A DNA stretch of 64,000 bases from Geomonas edaphica (lineage in GTDB: Bacteria; Desulfobacterota; Desulfuromonadia; Geobacterales; Geobacteraceae), in contig NZ_SSYB01000005.1 in NCBI RefSeq assembly GCF_004917075.1, forward strand, positions 1-64,000, in the 5' to 3' direction. Position 1 is the stretch's first letter, and each line of letters begins with the position of its first letter. The translations under genes were made by a program, and so were the position numbers. Below are positions 50,419 through 58,994 of the stretch, in pieces. The notes beneath the pieces were generated by a model. That model made no database searches and was not told the origin of the DNA. It saw only the letters and a list, made by a program, of their open reading frames with translations.

Positions 50419-52329
50419 TCATTCCCCCAAAAGGCGCCTGATCTCGGCGATCGGGCGCGGTTTGCCGATCCTCGGCAGAAGTCGTACCGCGTCGTGCAGG
50501 GAGACCTCCCCCCGGGCCGCCTTGCAAAGCCCAGATTCGAGCAGCGTCACCATGCCGGTCGTCTCCGTGGAGATCTTCCTGATCTCGTAGGAGGTCTTCT
50601 TGCTGAGGATGGCGTCTTTCACCAGTTCGTTCAGGATCAGCATCTCGAATACGCCGACCCGGCCCCGGTAGCCGCTGTAGCGGCACTTGCTGCACCCCCG
50701 TCCCGCCTTGAACTCGGCCCCGCGCAGATCGGCGTTGCTGTAGCCGATCCGGCGCAGTTCGGTTGGGTTTGGAAGGTAGGGTTCGGCGCATTCCGGGCAG
50801 ACCCGGCGCAGCAGACGCTGGGCGAGGACGCAGACCACGGTGGAGGCGATCAGGAAGGCCTCTATCTCCATGTTCATCAGGCGCAAAAGACCGCCGACGC
50901 TGTCCTCGGTGTGGAAGGTGGTGAGTACCTTGTGCCCGGTGAGCGCCGCCTGGATCGCGATCTCGGCGGAGAAGTTGTCACGGATCTCGCCGAGGACGAT
51001 GATGTCCGGGTCCTGGCGCACGATGTGGCGCAGCGTTTCCTCGAAGGTGACCCCGATCTTCTGGTTGATGGAGCACTGGGCGATCCCCTCGATGACGTAC
51101 TCCACCGGCTCCTCGGCGGTCACGATGCTGGTGGAGAGCTCGTTTAAGTGCTGGACGCAGCTGTACAGCGTCGAGGTCTTGCCGCTGCCGGTGGGGCCGG
51201 TGACGATGAGGACGCCGCTTGGCGTGTCCACCGCGTCGTCGATGAAGCGCTCGAGCATGCGCGCCGGCATTCCGATCTCTTTCAGGTCGAGGAGTTCTCC
51301 CTTCATGCTCAGAAGGCGGAGCACGATCTTTTCGCCGTGGATGGTGATGTAGAAGGAGACCCGCATGTCGAGGGTGGCGCCCGTTTTCGGGCTTTCGTAG
51401 CAGATCCTGCCGTCCTGGTGCCTTCTTCTCTCGGCTATGTCCGCTTCGGCCATCACCTTGATCCTGCTGCTTAAGGGAAGCGCCAGCTCCTTGGCGAAGT
51501 CCTTGTACAGGATCAGCATGCCGTCGCGCCGGAAACGGACCCGGAGCACCCCCCTCATCGGCTCGATGTGGATGTCGCTCGCCCCCTCCTTGAGCGCCTC
51601 CTCAAATATCGAGTTGACGATGCCGGTCACGGTGTGTTCGTCGGTGGCGGTACCGTCCCCCTGGATGATGCCGCGCTTCAACAGGGTGAAGGCATCGCGG
51701 ATCGCCTTCATGGTGCAAATGGCGAAGAGGGTGTTCGGACCGAACAGCTTCTCAGCGGTCTTTCTCCCTTCCATGTTCAATGGATCGGCGATGGCGACCG
51801 TCACCCGCCCCCCTTCCTCTTTGACCGGGACGAAGTTGTGCTGCGAGAGCCAGTGCTGAGGCACCTTGGCGAGAAGGGAACGGTCGATGTCGGCGGCGTC
51901 GAGGTCGATGAAGGGAAAGCCGAGCTGGAAGGCAAGCACCTCGGCCAGGGTGTACTCCTCGATGAAACGCTGCTCCACCAGGATCTCCCCTAGCATCTTG
52001 CAGTTGTCGCCGTCGCGCTGGATGCCGAGCGCCGCCTGCAACTCGGCCGGTTTCAGGTAGCCGAGCTCCACCAGCAGGGCTCCAAGCTTCACCGAAACGA
52101 TATTGTTGCGCAGCGTCTCGCGCAGTTGCTCACGGGTGAAAAAGCCGAGTTCGAGCAGCACGGCGATCAGCGTCCTCGGCGTGACGAGCTTCCCCTTCAC
52201 CCGCTGGGCGTAGGAGAGCTGTTGCTCCGCCAGGTGCCCGGACTTGACCATCAGCGATGCTATCTCCAGTCCGGAATCGACTCCACCGTCCTTTCGGGCT
52301 GCCTGGTTCTGATAGTTGGAGCTCTCCAT
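50419..52329 (-). CDS. GspE/PilB-like secretion ATPase
   Basis: The product is 636 aa. An N-terminal region with repeated MshEN/GspE-N-like segments (LVTPRTLIAVLLELGFFTREQ; LGEILVEQRFIEEYTLAEVL) is followed by an ATPase core. The core has Walker A GPTGSGKT (378-385), ASDIHIEP, RHIVRQDPDIIVLGEIRD, HTEDSVGGLLRL and the zinc tetracysteine CPEC...CSKC. MshEN domains can bind c-di-GMP. No pilus or T2SS structural genes are nearby; pairing with HDOD and PilZ genes suggests c-di-GMP control. Confidence 0.9.
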   Translation of the reverse strand: MESSNYQNQAARKDGGVDSGLEIASLMVKSGHLAEQQLSYAQRVKGKLVTPRTLIAVLLELGFFTREQLRETLRNNIVSVKLGALLVELGYLKPAELQAALGIQRDGDNCKMLGEILVEQRFIEEYTLAEVLAFQLGFPFIDLDAADIDRSLLAKVPQHWLSQHNFVPVKEEGGRVTVAIADPLNMEGRKTAEKLFGPNTLFAICTMKAIRDAFTLLKRGIIQGDGTATDEHTVTGIVNSIFEEALKEGASDIHIEPMRGVLRVRFRRDGMLILYKDFAKELALPLSSRIKVMAEADIAERRRHQDGRICYESPKTGATLDMRVSFYITIHGEKIVLRLLSMKGELLDLKEIGMPARMLERFIDDAVDTPSGVLIVTGPTGSGKTSTLYSCVQHLNELSTSIVTAEEPVEYVIEGIAQCSINQKIGVTFEETLRHIVRQDPDIIVLGEIRDNFSAEIAIQAALTGHKVLTTFHTEDSVGGLLRLMNMEIEAFLIASTVVCVLAQRLLRRVCPECAEPYLPNPTELRRIGYSNADLRGAEFKAGRGCSKCRYSGYRGRVGVFEMLILNELVKDAILSKKTSYEIRKISTETTGMVTLLESGLCKAARGEVSLHDAVRLLPRIGKPRPIAEIRRLLGE

Positions 52330-52576
52330 GGATCATCCCCCGCACAGCCGCGGCACCCAGCAGACCGCGGCCGTGGACACTCTTCGTTGACATCCGCCCA
52401 AAAACCTTGGTAGTATACCATGCCGATTGGAGGGGGCTAATATTTGTGTCTCCTGAAACGACGCAGGGATATTCCTTTGACATCAACAAAAACAGCAGCT
52501 TATGCTGGCGTAGATCTTTAGGGTTGCACCGGGTCGGACCGCAGGCAGAGCAGAAGACAAGGAAGGACTCCGCTGC

Positions 52577-53284
52577 ATGAAAAATAAAGAGAAGCAGAAA
52601 CCGAAGCAGAAAGAGTTCAGCTCGTCCCCCTTCAAGGCCCTCAAAGGGGCCCCCCTCGACGTGCGCAGTGCCGCGGCGCCCCCTCCCCCGAAAAAGGAGG
52701 AGCCAGTCGCCAAGACCGGGCATGACCTCTCGGACGAGATGCTGTTTTTCGAGGCGGTGGCCGGCGTGAAGCGTCTTGCCGGGACGCCCGCCGCGGCGCC
52801 CACCAAGGTGAAAGAGCATCAGGCGGCGAAGGTCCGGCGTGATGAGGAAGACCAGAACCTGTTCCTGAAGGCGTTGGACGCCTTGAAGCTCGACGTTCGG
52901 TTCGAGGATCAGTTGCACGAGGAAGAGCACGTGCCGCGTACAGCTCCGGTGAACCGTATGCGTCAGGTGCGCCGCGGAGGTATCCGGCTTGACTTCCAAC
53001 TCGATCTGCACGGCCTGACCAGAGATGAAGCGCTTGAGAACCTGGAGCGTTTCGTCAAGGGGGCGTACAACCGGGGCCAGAAAGGGGTGCTCGTCATCAC
53101 CGGCAAGGGGAACAACTCCCCTGGGGAGCCGGTGCTGAAGACGGCCGTGGCCAAGTGGCTAAGGGAAAACGGTAAGGGGATGGTAGCTGAGTGCGTTCAG
53201 GCTCCCAACGACATGGGGGGGAGCGGGGCGATCGTGGTCTTTTTGAAGGAGAAAAAGGTGGAGCCGGAGGAGAGCGGGAAGTAG
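52577..53284 (+). CDS. Smr-domain protein
   Basis: The product is 235 aa. The N-terminal half is low complexity, Lys/Pro/Ala-rich and probably disordered. The C-terminal about 90 residues form a Smr domain with LDLHGLTRDEAL, VLVITGKGNNSPGEPVLK and GSGAIVVFLK. Stand-alone Smr domains with LDLHG and GKG motifs are endonucleases or RNA-binding proteins. It has its own terminator downstream. Confidence 0.9.
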   Translation: MKNKEKQKPKQKEFSSSPFKALKGAPLDVRSAAAPPPPKKEEPVAKTGHDLSDEMLFFEAVAGVKRLAGTPAAAPTKVKEHQAAKVRRDEEDQNLFLKALDALKLDVRFEDQLHEEEHVPRTAPVNRMRQVRRGGIRLDFQLDLHGLTRDEALENLERFVKGAYNRGQKGVLVITGKGNNSPGEPVLKTAVAKWLRENGKGMVAECVQAPNDMGGSGAIVVFLKEKKVEPEESGK

Positions 53285-53357
53285 GGGCGCGCGGAGTGGC
53301 GGGGCTCTGTTCTTCCTGGCTCACACCGTGCAACATTTATATAATGGTTGCTCTCAC

Positions 53358-53380
53358 GGCCCCCGTCTCCGGGGGCTTTT
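53358..53380 (+). terminator. Rho-independent terminator after the smr gene
   Basis: GCCCCC and GGGGGC form a GC-rich stem and are followed by TTTT. It is placed 75 nt after the Smr stop codon. Confidence 0.65.
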
Positions 53381-53423
53381 CCGTTCCGGATCATACATGA
53401 TCTTCCGCCGCGTACCTCTGCGT

Positions 53424-53535
53424 ACCCTCTCCCTTCGGGAGAGGGCAGGGTGAGGGCGTCGGCAGCTGCAACTTTCCAGCTTTGTGGCAAGGCCCTCACC
53501 CGCCCTTCGGGCACCCTCTCCCGGAGGGAGAGGGG
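53424..53535. repeat. Dispersed inverted repeat pair (CCCTCTCCC type)
   Basis: The 303-nt gap between the smr and ROK genes holds the terminator and this element. ACCCTCTCCCTTCGGGAGAG (from 53424), extended by a GGCAGGGTGAGGGC tail, faces an inverted copy GGCCCTCACCCGCCCTTCGG ... CTCCCGGAGGGAGAGGGG ending at 53535. Fragments of the same family occur at 36661-36690 and 42084-42110. It is a dispersed non-coding repeat. Confidence 0.7.
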
Positions 53536-53587
53536 AGGAGTGGACGTCGTCGCGGCATAGGATTTGGAATCATTAAGGAGCAACAAA

Positions 53588-54490
53588 ATGCAGCCTACGG
53601 AGCTTTACCGCATCGGGATAGACCTGGGTGGGACCAAGACGGAAGGGGTGTTGCTTGATGCGCGGGACACCGTGCTCACGCGGGAGCGCCGCGCGACGCC
53701 TCTTGCCGAGGGGTACCAGGCGATCGTCGAGTCGGTGGTGCGGCTCGTGCGCGACCTTGCGTCCCTTGTTCCGGCGGGTGCCGGCTGCACCGTCGGCATC
53801 GGCATACCCGGCTCGGTCGACGAGGTCTCCGGCCTCGTGCGCAACGCGAACTCGGTGTGCCTCATCGGGCGCCCCTTCCAGGCGGACCTGGAGCGGCTTC
53901 TGGAGCGGAAGATCGCGGTCCGTAACGATGCGGACTGCTTCACCCTCGCCGAATGCCGCCAGGGAGCGGGGGCGGGTTACGGGCTCGTGTTCGGCGTGAT
54001 CATGGGAACCGGGTGCGGCGGAGGGATCTGCGTGGACGGTGTGGTGCGCGAAGGGCCGCACCGGATCAGCGGGGAGTGGGGGCACATATCGATAGACCCG
54101 GCTGGTGCCATGTGCTACTGCGGCAACCGCGGTTGCATCGAGACCAAGATCAGCGGCTCCGGTGTCGAGGCGGCCTACCTCACCCGCAACGGCGTGAGCC
54201 TCACCATGGAGGAGATCGTGGCGGGGGCGCGCAGGGGAGAGCCCCGGGCCCTGGTCGCCTTCAACACCTTCCTCGACGACTTCGGCCGCAGTATGGGCGG
54301 GCTCATCTCGATGCTCGACCCGGACGCCGTGGTGCTGGGGGGCGGGCTCTCCAACATCGATGAGCTCTACGATGCCGGCCTGGAAAGGGTGCGGCACTAC
54401 GTATTCCACAACGACCTGCGCACGCCGATCCTGAGGCACAGGCTTGGGGACTCCGCCGGAGTTTTCGGGGCTGCCTGGATCGGTATCTGA
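53588..54490 (+). CDS. ROK-family sugar kinase
   Basis: The product is 300 aa from ATG53588 (AGGAGCAA upstream). N-terminal ATP motif YRIGIDLGGTKTEGVLLD, GIGIPGSVDE, the substrate region NDADCFTLAE and GTGCGGGICVDG, and the zinc motif CYCGNRGCIET. The layout fits fructokinase (Mak) or glucokinase of the ROK family. It is followed 78 nt later by an FKBP-like gene. Confidence 0.9.
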   Translation: MQPTELYRIGIDLGGTKTEGVLLDARDTVLTRERRATPLAEGYQAIVESVVRLVRDLASLVPAGAGCTVGIGIPGSVDEVSGLVRNANSVCLIGRPFQADLERLLERKIAVRNDADCFTLAECRQGAGAGYGLVFGVIMGTGCGGGICVDGVVREGPHRISGEWGHISIDPAGAMCYCGNRGCIETKISGSGVEAAYLTRNGVSLTMEEIVAGARRGEPRALVAFNTFLDDFGRSMGGLISMLDPDAVVLGGGLSNIDELYDAGLERVRHYVFHNDLRTPILRHRLGDSAGVFGAAWIGI

Positions 54491-54568
54491 GTCGGCGCCG
54501 GTTGCGTTTGGAATCGTTAACGTTACTATATTCTGGTTTTCATAAGACCCCTTGAAAGGTGGTGCCCC

Positions 54569-54967
54569 ATGGAAACCGGAACCGGCAAAACGGTGAACAT
54601 CAGGTACAAGTGCAGGCTCGAGGACGGCAGGGTTTACATAGTCGGCGAACGTAACACCCTGGAGTTCGTCGTGGGGGACGGGAGGGTGCCGCCCGCCCTG
54701 GAGCAGGGGCTCTTGGGGATGGTGCCGGGAGATCACCGCATCGTCCGGGTTCCCGCAGCCGAGGCGAACCTCTTTCCATTCCCGATAGGCTCCCATTTCG
54801 CCTTCTCAACCGAACGCTCCCCCGGAGTCGCCTACGATTTCGGCCCAGGAGCGGGAGGTGACGTTTCTCTTTCCCTCCCCGGTCGCCCGCGCGAGTACCG
54901 CGAGCCCCTTCCCGCCGGTCACGACGTCTTCTTCGAGGTCGAAATCCTCTCGGTAGAAGACCGGTGA
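54569..54967 (+). CDS. FKBP/SlyD-like peptidyl-prolyl isomerase
   Basis: The product is 132 aa. It starts METGTGKTVNIRYKCRLEDG and has LEFVVGDGRVPPALEQGLLG and MVPGDHRIVRVPAAEA, the order seen in SlyD/FkpA-type folds, with an insert-in-flap region in place of the His-rich tail. The catalytic aromatic residues are only partly recognisable, so enzymatic activity is likely but not certain. Confidence 0.78.
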   Translation: METGTGKTVNIRYKCRLEDGRVYIVGERNTLEFVVGDGRVPPALEQGLLGMVPGDHRIVRVPAAEANLFPFPIGSHFAFSTERSPGVAYDFGPGAGGDVSLSLPGRPREYREPLPAGHDVFFEVEILSVEDR

Positions 54968-55001
54968 TCAGCGACACCCACCGCCTCGTTACGTACTCCG
55001 G

Positions 55002-56168
55002 CTATGACTCCGGATTGGAAACCAACTCAACCTTCACCGCAACGTAACCCTGATTTTTCGGGGCGTAACCCGTGATCTGGCCGCAGAAGGCGCTGCAAAA
55101 TTCGTTGCCGAACTCGGTGATACCCATCTTCCGGTAGTACGGCTCCTTGAGCATCCGATAGACCCCGCCTAGAAACTGCCTGTATGAGTCGGTCGGTTGC
55201 GCCTGTTCGAGTTTCGTCCCATCCACCTTCTGAATATCGGTGAAGGTGAGGCCTTTTCCCTCCAGAAGGCTCTTTCTCTGCATCCACGCCAGCGCCGCAT
55301 CGGCCAGCGGGTGTTCAGCGACCTTATAGCCTCCGCCGACATCGGCATGGGCACCGGCGAACCACACCTGCTCCATCACCTGGTTGACTTTCTGCTTCGG
55401 GTTCCAGATCGTCACGGCGTAGTTCTCGCGGTGCTCGTCTATGGCGATGGCGTGAAAGGCGTTCTCGACTATGGCGCTAAGCTCCTGGTCGTGGAACTGG
55501 TAGTGCTCGGCATTGAAGGAATCGAACAGCTTGAAGGGAATGCCCAGGGCGCCCACCGTGTCCCAAACGCCGAGCAGCTTTATCTTCACGTCCTTATGAG
55601 CGTACCGCTCCCTGAATTTAAGCGCGAAATCGGTATCCGCGCCGCCGTCCCGGTTGCGGTAGAGCTGGTACGCGTCGATGATGTGGGGAACGTCCTCGGG
55701 GCTCATCCTCCTGAACTCATCCATGCTCGGGCGCTGCCAGGACGGATATTTCTCCTCGTCTCCCTCCCCCATTGTCAGGATCTTCGTTCTGTCGAGCAGT
55801 CCGGAATTCCTGATCAGTCCCACCATACTCCTCGCCGTGTAAGCACCGCGACTGAAGCCGTAGGTATAGATCTCGTCGCCCGGCTCATAATTGTCGATGA
55901 GGAACTTGTACCCCTGGCGTATGTTCAGCGAGAGTCCGTAGCCGAAGGCGCCGCCGCGGATGTGCTCGTACCACTTGGTGCCTACCCCCGAGTCGTACCA
56001 TTTCAAGGTGGCGCCGTCAGGCAGTGTGCTCCCCGAGTGCTGACGTGCGTCCACTCCGTCAAGGGAGACAAAGAGCCTTTCCACATTGGTATTGGAGTCT
56101 TTCCCGTCAGTTTCCTCGTCCGGCTTGTTCCACGTTCCGTCAAAGCAGACCACGAGTTTCTTTGGCAT
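55002..56168 (-). CDS. DUF2235-domain hydrolase (Tle1-like)
   Basis: The product is 388 aa. Start PKKLVVCFDGTWNKPDEE, then nucleophile elbow YGFSRGAYTARS (Ser106), then LLGVWDTVGALG and HAIAIDEHR. These are the hallmarks of DUF2235, the family of type VI secretion phospholipase effectors (Tle1) and other hydrolases. There are no VgrG, PAAR or immunity genes beside it and no signal peptide, so it may be a housekeeping lipase/esterase instead. Confidence 0.85.
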   Translation of the reverse strand: MPKKLVVCFDGTWNKPDEETDGKDSNTNVERLFVSLDGVDARQHSGSTLPDGATLKWYDSGVGTKWYEHIRGGAFGYGLSLNIRQGYKFLIDNYEPGDEIYTYGFSRGAYTARSMVGLIRNSGLLDRTKILTMGEGDEEKYPSWQRPSMDEFRRMSPEDVPHIIDAYQLYRNRDGGADTDFALKFRERYAHKDVKIKLLGVWDTVGALGIPFKLFDSFNAEHYQFHDQELSAIVENAFHAIAIDEHRENYAVTIWNPKQKVNQVMEQVWFAGAHADVGGGYKVAEHPLADAALAWMQRKSLLEGKGLTFTDIQKVDGTKLEQAQPTDSYRQFLGGVYRMLKEPYYRKMGITEFGNEFCSAFCGQITGYAPKNQGYVAVKVELVSNPES

Positions 56169-56281
56169 AGCAGACCTCCTATTGGGATAGGAACAGAGTC
56201 TAAGACCGCTCCAATCATTTGCAAGAAGGTCTCGTGCAAATTGGCCATCTCAAACCCTCGGTCTGTGCCACCTTCCTTCCG

Positions 56282-56578
56282 CTACATCTTCTCCTGCACG
56301 CTCCTGATCTTGTCCTCCATGGTCTGTTCGCGGTCGGTGCGGGTGCCGAGCTTCACCGTGGTGGTGATGCGCGGGGCTCCCATGGCGTGGACGGTCTCGT
56401 GACAACGCTTGATGGCGGCGAATACTTCGTCCCATTCTCCCTCTATGTTGGTCCCGTACGAGTGCAGCGCGGTCTTTAGTCCCGCATCGGCCAGAACCTT
56501 CTCACAAGCAGCGATGTAACTGGAAAGTGAGACGCCGACACCAAGGGGAACGATGCACAGATCAACCATGACTTTCAT
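56282..56578 (-). CDS. MTH1187/YqgV-family thiamine-binding protein
   Basis: The product is 98 aa from ATG56578 (AAAGGAG upstream); the longer frame has no signal of its own. It starts MKVMVDLCIVPLGVGVSLSS and has LHSYGTNIEGEWDEV and PRITTTVKLGTRTDRE, all conserved in this family, whose members bind thiamine (recalled). Confidence 0.88.
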   Translation of the reverse strand: MKVMVDLCIVPLGVGVSLSSYIAACEKVLADAGLKTALHSYGTNIEGEWDEVFAAIKRCHETVHAMGAPRITTTVKLGTRTDREQTMEDKIRSVQEKM

Positions 56579-56790
56579 TGCTTGTTTCTCCTTTAGCTGG
56601 TTATTGGAACGCAGATGGAAGTTTCTCAGAGTCCGAACCGATATAATAATCCAAGGGTGGCAGGTTGTGAAACAGCAAAACTGCTGTGACGGCCCCCGCT
56701 TTAGCGTTTCATGGAGCTGTTGACAACGATTCATCTGCACCTAAACTGGTTCAGTTCAAACAAAAGGCAGGCGGTTGTCAGGAGGAACAT

Positions 56791-57726
56791 GTGAGTGAGA
56801 GTGTGAACGCAAGGGCCAAGGTGCTGGTGACTGGTGCAACCGGTTTCATCGGCAGACGACTGGTTGCCGCCCTCGCCGCGGAAGGGATTCCGGTGCGCTG
56901 CCTGGTGCGCAGTTCCTCGACCGCCTTCCCCACGCAGGTCGAGGTGGCGCAGGGTGATCTCCTGGAGGCGAACTCACTGGTCGCCCCCTTGAGAGGCATC
57001 GAGACGGCCTACTATCTGGTGCATGCCATGGGAGGCGACCGGGCCGGGTTCGACGAACGCGACCGGCAGGCAGCCCAAAACTTCATACGTGCCGCCGAGA
57101 TGCAGGGGGTAAAGCGGGTCATTTATCTTGGGGGGCTGGGTGAGGAGAGCGATCAACTCTCGGAGCATTTGGCGAGTCGCCTCGAGGTGGCTAGGGTTCT
57201 GCAAAAGGGTAATTTCCAGACCACCTACCTGCGCGCCGCCGTCATCATCGGCGCTGGCGGGGCCTCCTTCGAGATGATCCGGTTCCTGGTGGAACGTCTC
57301 CCGGTGATGGTGACCCCGCGCTGGGTCTCCACACGCTGCCAGTTCATCGCGGTACAGGACGTCATCGCCTACCTCGTCGGTTGTCTCAAGGACGAACGCA
57401 CCGCCGGACAGACCTACGACATCGGCGGCCCCGAACTCCTGTCCTATCGGGAGATGATGGAGCGCTTCGCCGAGATCGAGAAGAGATTCATCAAGATATT
57501 CCCGGTCCCGTTTCTCACTCCCAAGCTTTCCTCCTACTGGGTCTGGCTCATAACCCCGGTCAAGCCCTCGATCTCCATGCCGCTCATCGAGGGACTCGGC
57601 AACGAGGTGATTTGTCACGACGACACAATCAGGAAGATTCTCCCCATTCCGCTCACCGGATACGATGAGGCGGTACGCACCGCGCTCGAGGAGGAAGCAG
57701 CATCAGAAAACCTCAAGGTTAATTAA
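56791..57726 (+). CDS. NAD(P)-binding SDR (atypical, YbjT-like)
   Basis: The product is 311 aa from GTG56791 (GGAGG upstream). Rossmann motif KVLVTGATGFIGRRL, then QGDLLEANSL, ETAYYLVHAMGG and a RVIYLGGLGEE turn. It matches the NmrA-like/complex I intermediate-associated oxidoreductases, often annotated as NAD(P)H-binding proteins that modify hydrophobic substrates. The substrate is unknown. Confidence 0.87.
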   Translation: MSESVNARAKVLVTGATGFIGRRLVAALAAEGIPVRCLVRSSSTAFPTQVEVAQGDLLEANSLVAPLRGIETAYYLVHAMGGDRAGFDERDRQAAQNFIRAAEMQGVKRVIYLGGLGEESDQLSEHLASRLEVARVLQKGNFQTTYLRAAVIIGAGGASFEMIRFLVERLPVMVTPRWVSTRCQFIAVQDVIAYLVGCLKDERTAGQTYDIGGPELLSYREMMERFAEIEKRFIKIFPVPFLTPKLSSYWVWLITPVKPSISMPLIEGLGNEVICHDDTIRKILPIPLTGYDEAVRTALEEEAASENLKVN

Positions 57727-57825
57727 CCGCGGCCGATAAGAAAACTGGTCAGACGCAGGACGGCAGCGCCGAAAACAACCCTGCGTGGGGCGCCCGAGCG
57801 GCGGGTGTCGCAGACGAGGAGCCAT

Positions 57826-58218
57826 ATGAAGTGCTTGATCATCGAGGACAACGAGTTCCTGCGTGAGGGGCTCATGCTGTTTTTGAAGGATGTTGCGGAG
57901 ATAGAGGTCGCGGACAACGGCAGGCAAGGGGTGGATCTCTTCACCGGCGCCCTAAGGGAAGGGCGTCCCTTCGATCTTGTGCTGCTCGACATCATCATGC
58001 CGGAGATGGACGGGCAGCAGGCGTTAAGGCTGATGCGCCAGGCAGAAAAGGATGCTCAGCACCAGGACAAAAAGAGCGTCATCATCATGACCAGTTCCCT
58101 CAACTCCCCGGAAAACGTCCAGGAAGCGATGTGGGACGGCGATTGCACCGACTATCTCGTGAAGCCGGTTGCACGGGCCGACCTCATGGGCATGCTCAAA
58201 CGACACGGATTGCTCTAG
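57826..58218 (+). CDS. Single-domain response regulator
   Basis: The product is 130 aa from ATG57826 (GAGGAG upstream). CheY-like receiver: acidic pair in CLIIEDNEFL, phosphoacceptor Asp in LVLLDIIMPEMDG, Thr/Ser switch in IIMTSS, and Lys in DYLVKPV. There is no output domain. A PilZ gene follows after 17 nt, so it could control that protein. Confidence 0.92.
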   Translation: MKCLIIEDNEFLREGLMLFLKDVAEIEVADNGRQGVDLFTGALREGRPFDLVLLDIIMPEMDGQQALRLMRQAEKDAQHQDKKSVIIMTSSLNSPENVQEAMWDGDCTDYLVKPVARADLMGMLKRHGLL

Positions 58219-58235
58219 AGCGGGGACGACCTGAC

Positions 58236-58952
58236 ATGGATCCAAGCCATTACCGAGCCGCAGTCAACAGTTCCATCGAGCAGGACCGCGTCGAGATCCT
58301 CACGCGCCTTCGCGACATGATAAAGTCCGGTGCCGGGACTCGGGTGAAGCTCGTGAACTATTACAAGGGACTCCCGATCAGCTATCCCGCCACCCTGGTG
58401 GAGCTATGCGGCGAGGTGCTCGAACTGGACGTGCACCCGCAGCAGGCGGTCGCACTTGGCCATTCCGGACGGACCTGCATCAAATGCGGCAGTTTTCCGC
58501 AGTCGCTTCTGGCCGAAGTGAAGGACTCCGATGTGCGTCGCATGATGGCTTCGCTGCACAACTTCAGTTACATCGACGTGCTTGCCGAGCAGCGCACCTC
58601 GCTGAGACTCGAGCTCGATCCCCCTTGCGAAGCCGAGATCGCGGCGCCCGGAGGGACCTTGAAGGCAAAGGCCCTCGACGTCTCCCTCGGGGGCTTCTCC
58701 ATCCTGAGCGAAGCGCCGAGCGACCTGGCAAAAGGGGACGAGGTCGTCCTGAAGGTGATGATCCCGAACCCTCTGCACAACACCGTGACGCCGCTGCAGT
58801 TGAACGCCGCCGTGGTCGACTGCACCAAGGAGGAGGGGGGCGCTCTCTGCAGGTTCTCCATCTACTCCGATGCGCATATCGAGGGGGTACTCTCCCGGTT
58901 CATCTTCCAGCGTCAGGTCGACCTGATCCGGGAGCTGAAGGAGATGAGCTGA
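58236..58952 (+). CDS. PilZ-domain protein
   Basis: The product is 238 aa from ATG58236. The N-terminal half is a beta-rich segment with EILTRLRDMIKSG and PATLVELCGEVLELD. The C-terminal PilZ domain has AEQRTSLRLELD (basic start) and DVSLGGFSIL (D-x-S-x-x-G). It is probably a c-di-GMP effector. It sits between a receiver-only regulator and the cytidylate-kinase-like gene on the same strand. Confidence 0.85.
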   Translation: MDPSHYRAAVNSSIEQDRVEILTRLRDMIKSGAGTRVKLVNYYKGLPISYPATLVELCGEVLELDVHPQQAVALGHSGRTCIKCGSFPQSLLAEVKDSDVRRMMASLHNFSYIDVLAEQRTSLRLELDPPCEAEIAAPGGTLKAKALDVSLGGFSILSEAPSDLAKGDEVVLKVMIPNPLHNTVTPLQLNAAVVDCTKEEGGALCRFSIYSDAHIEGVLSRFIFQRQVDLIRELKEMS

Positions 58953-58994
58953 AAAGGCTGGACACTGCAATGAAACGATGAAAGGAGCGGGAAC

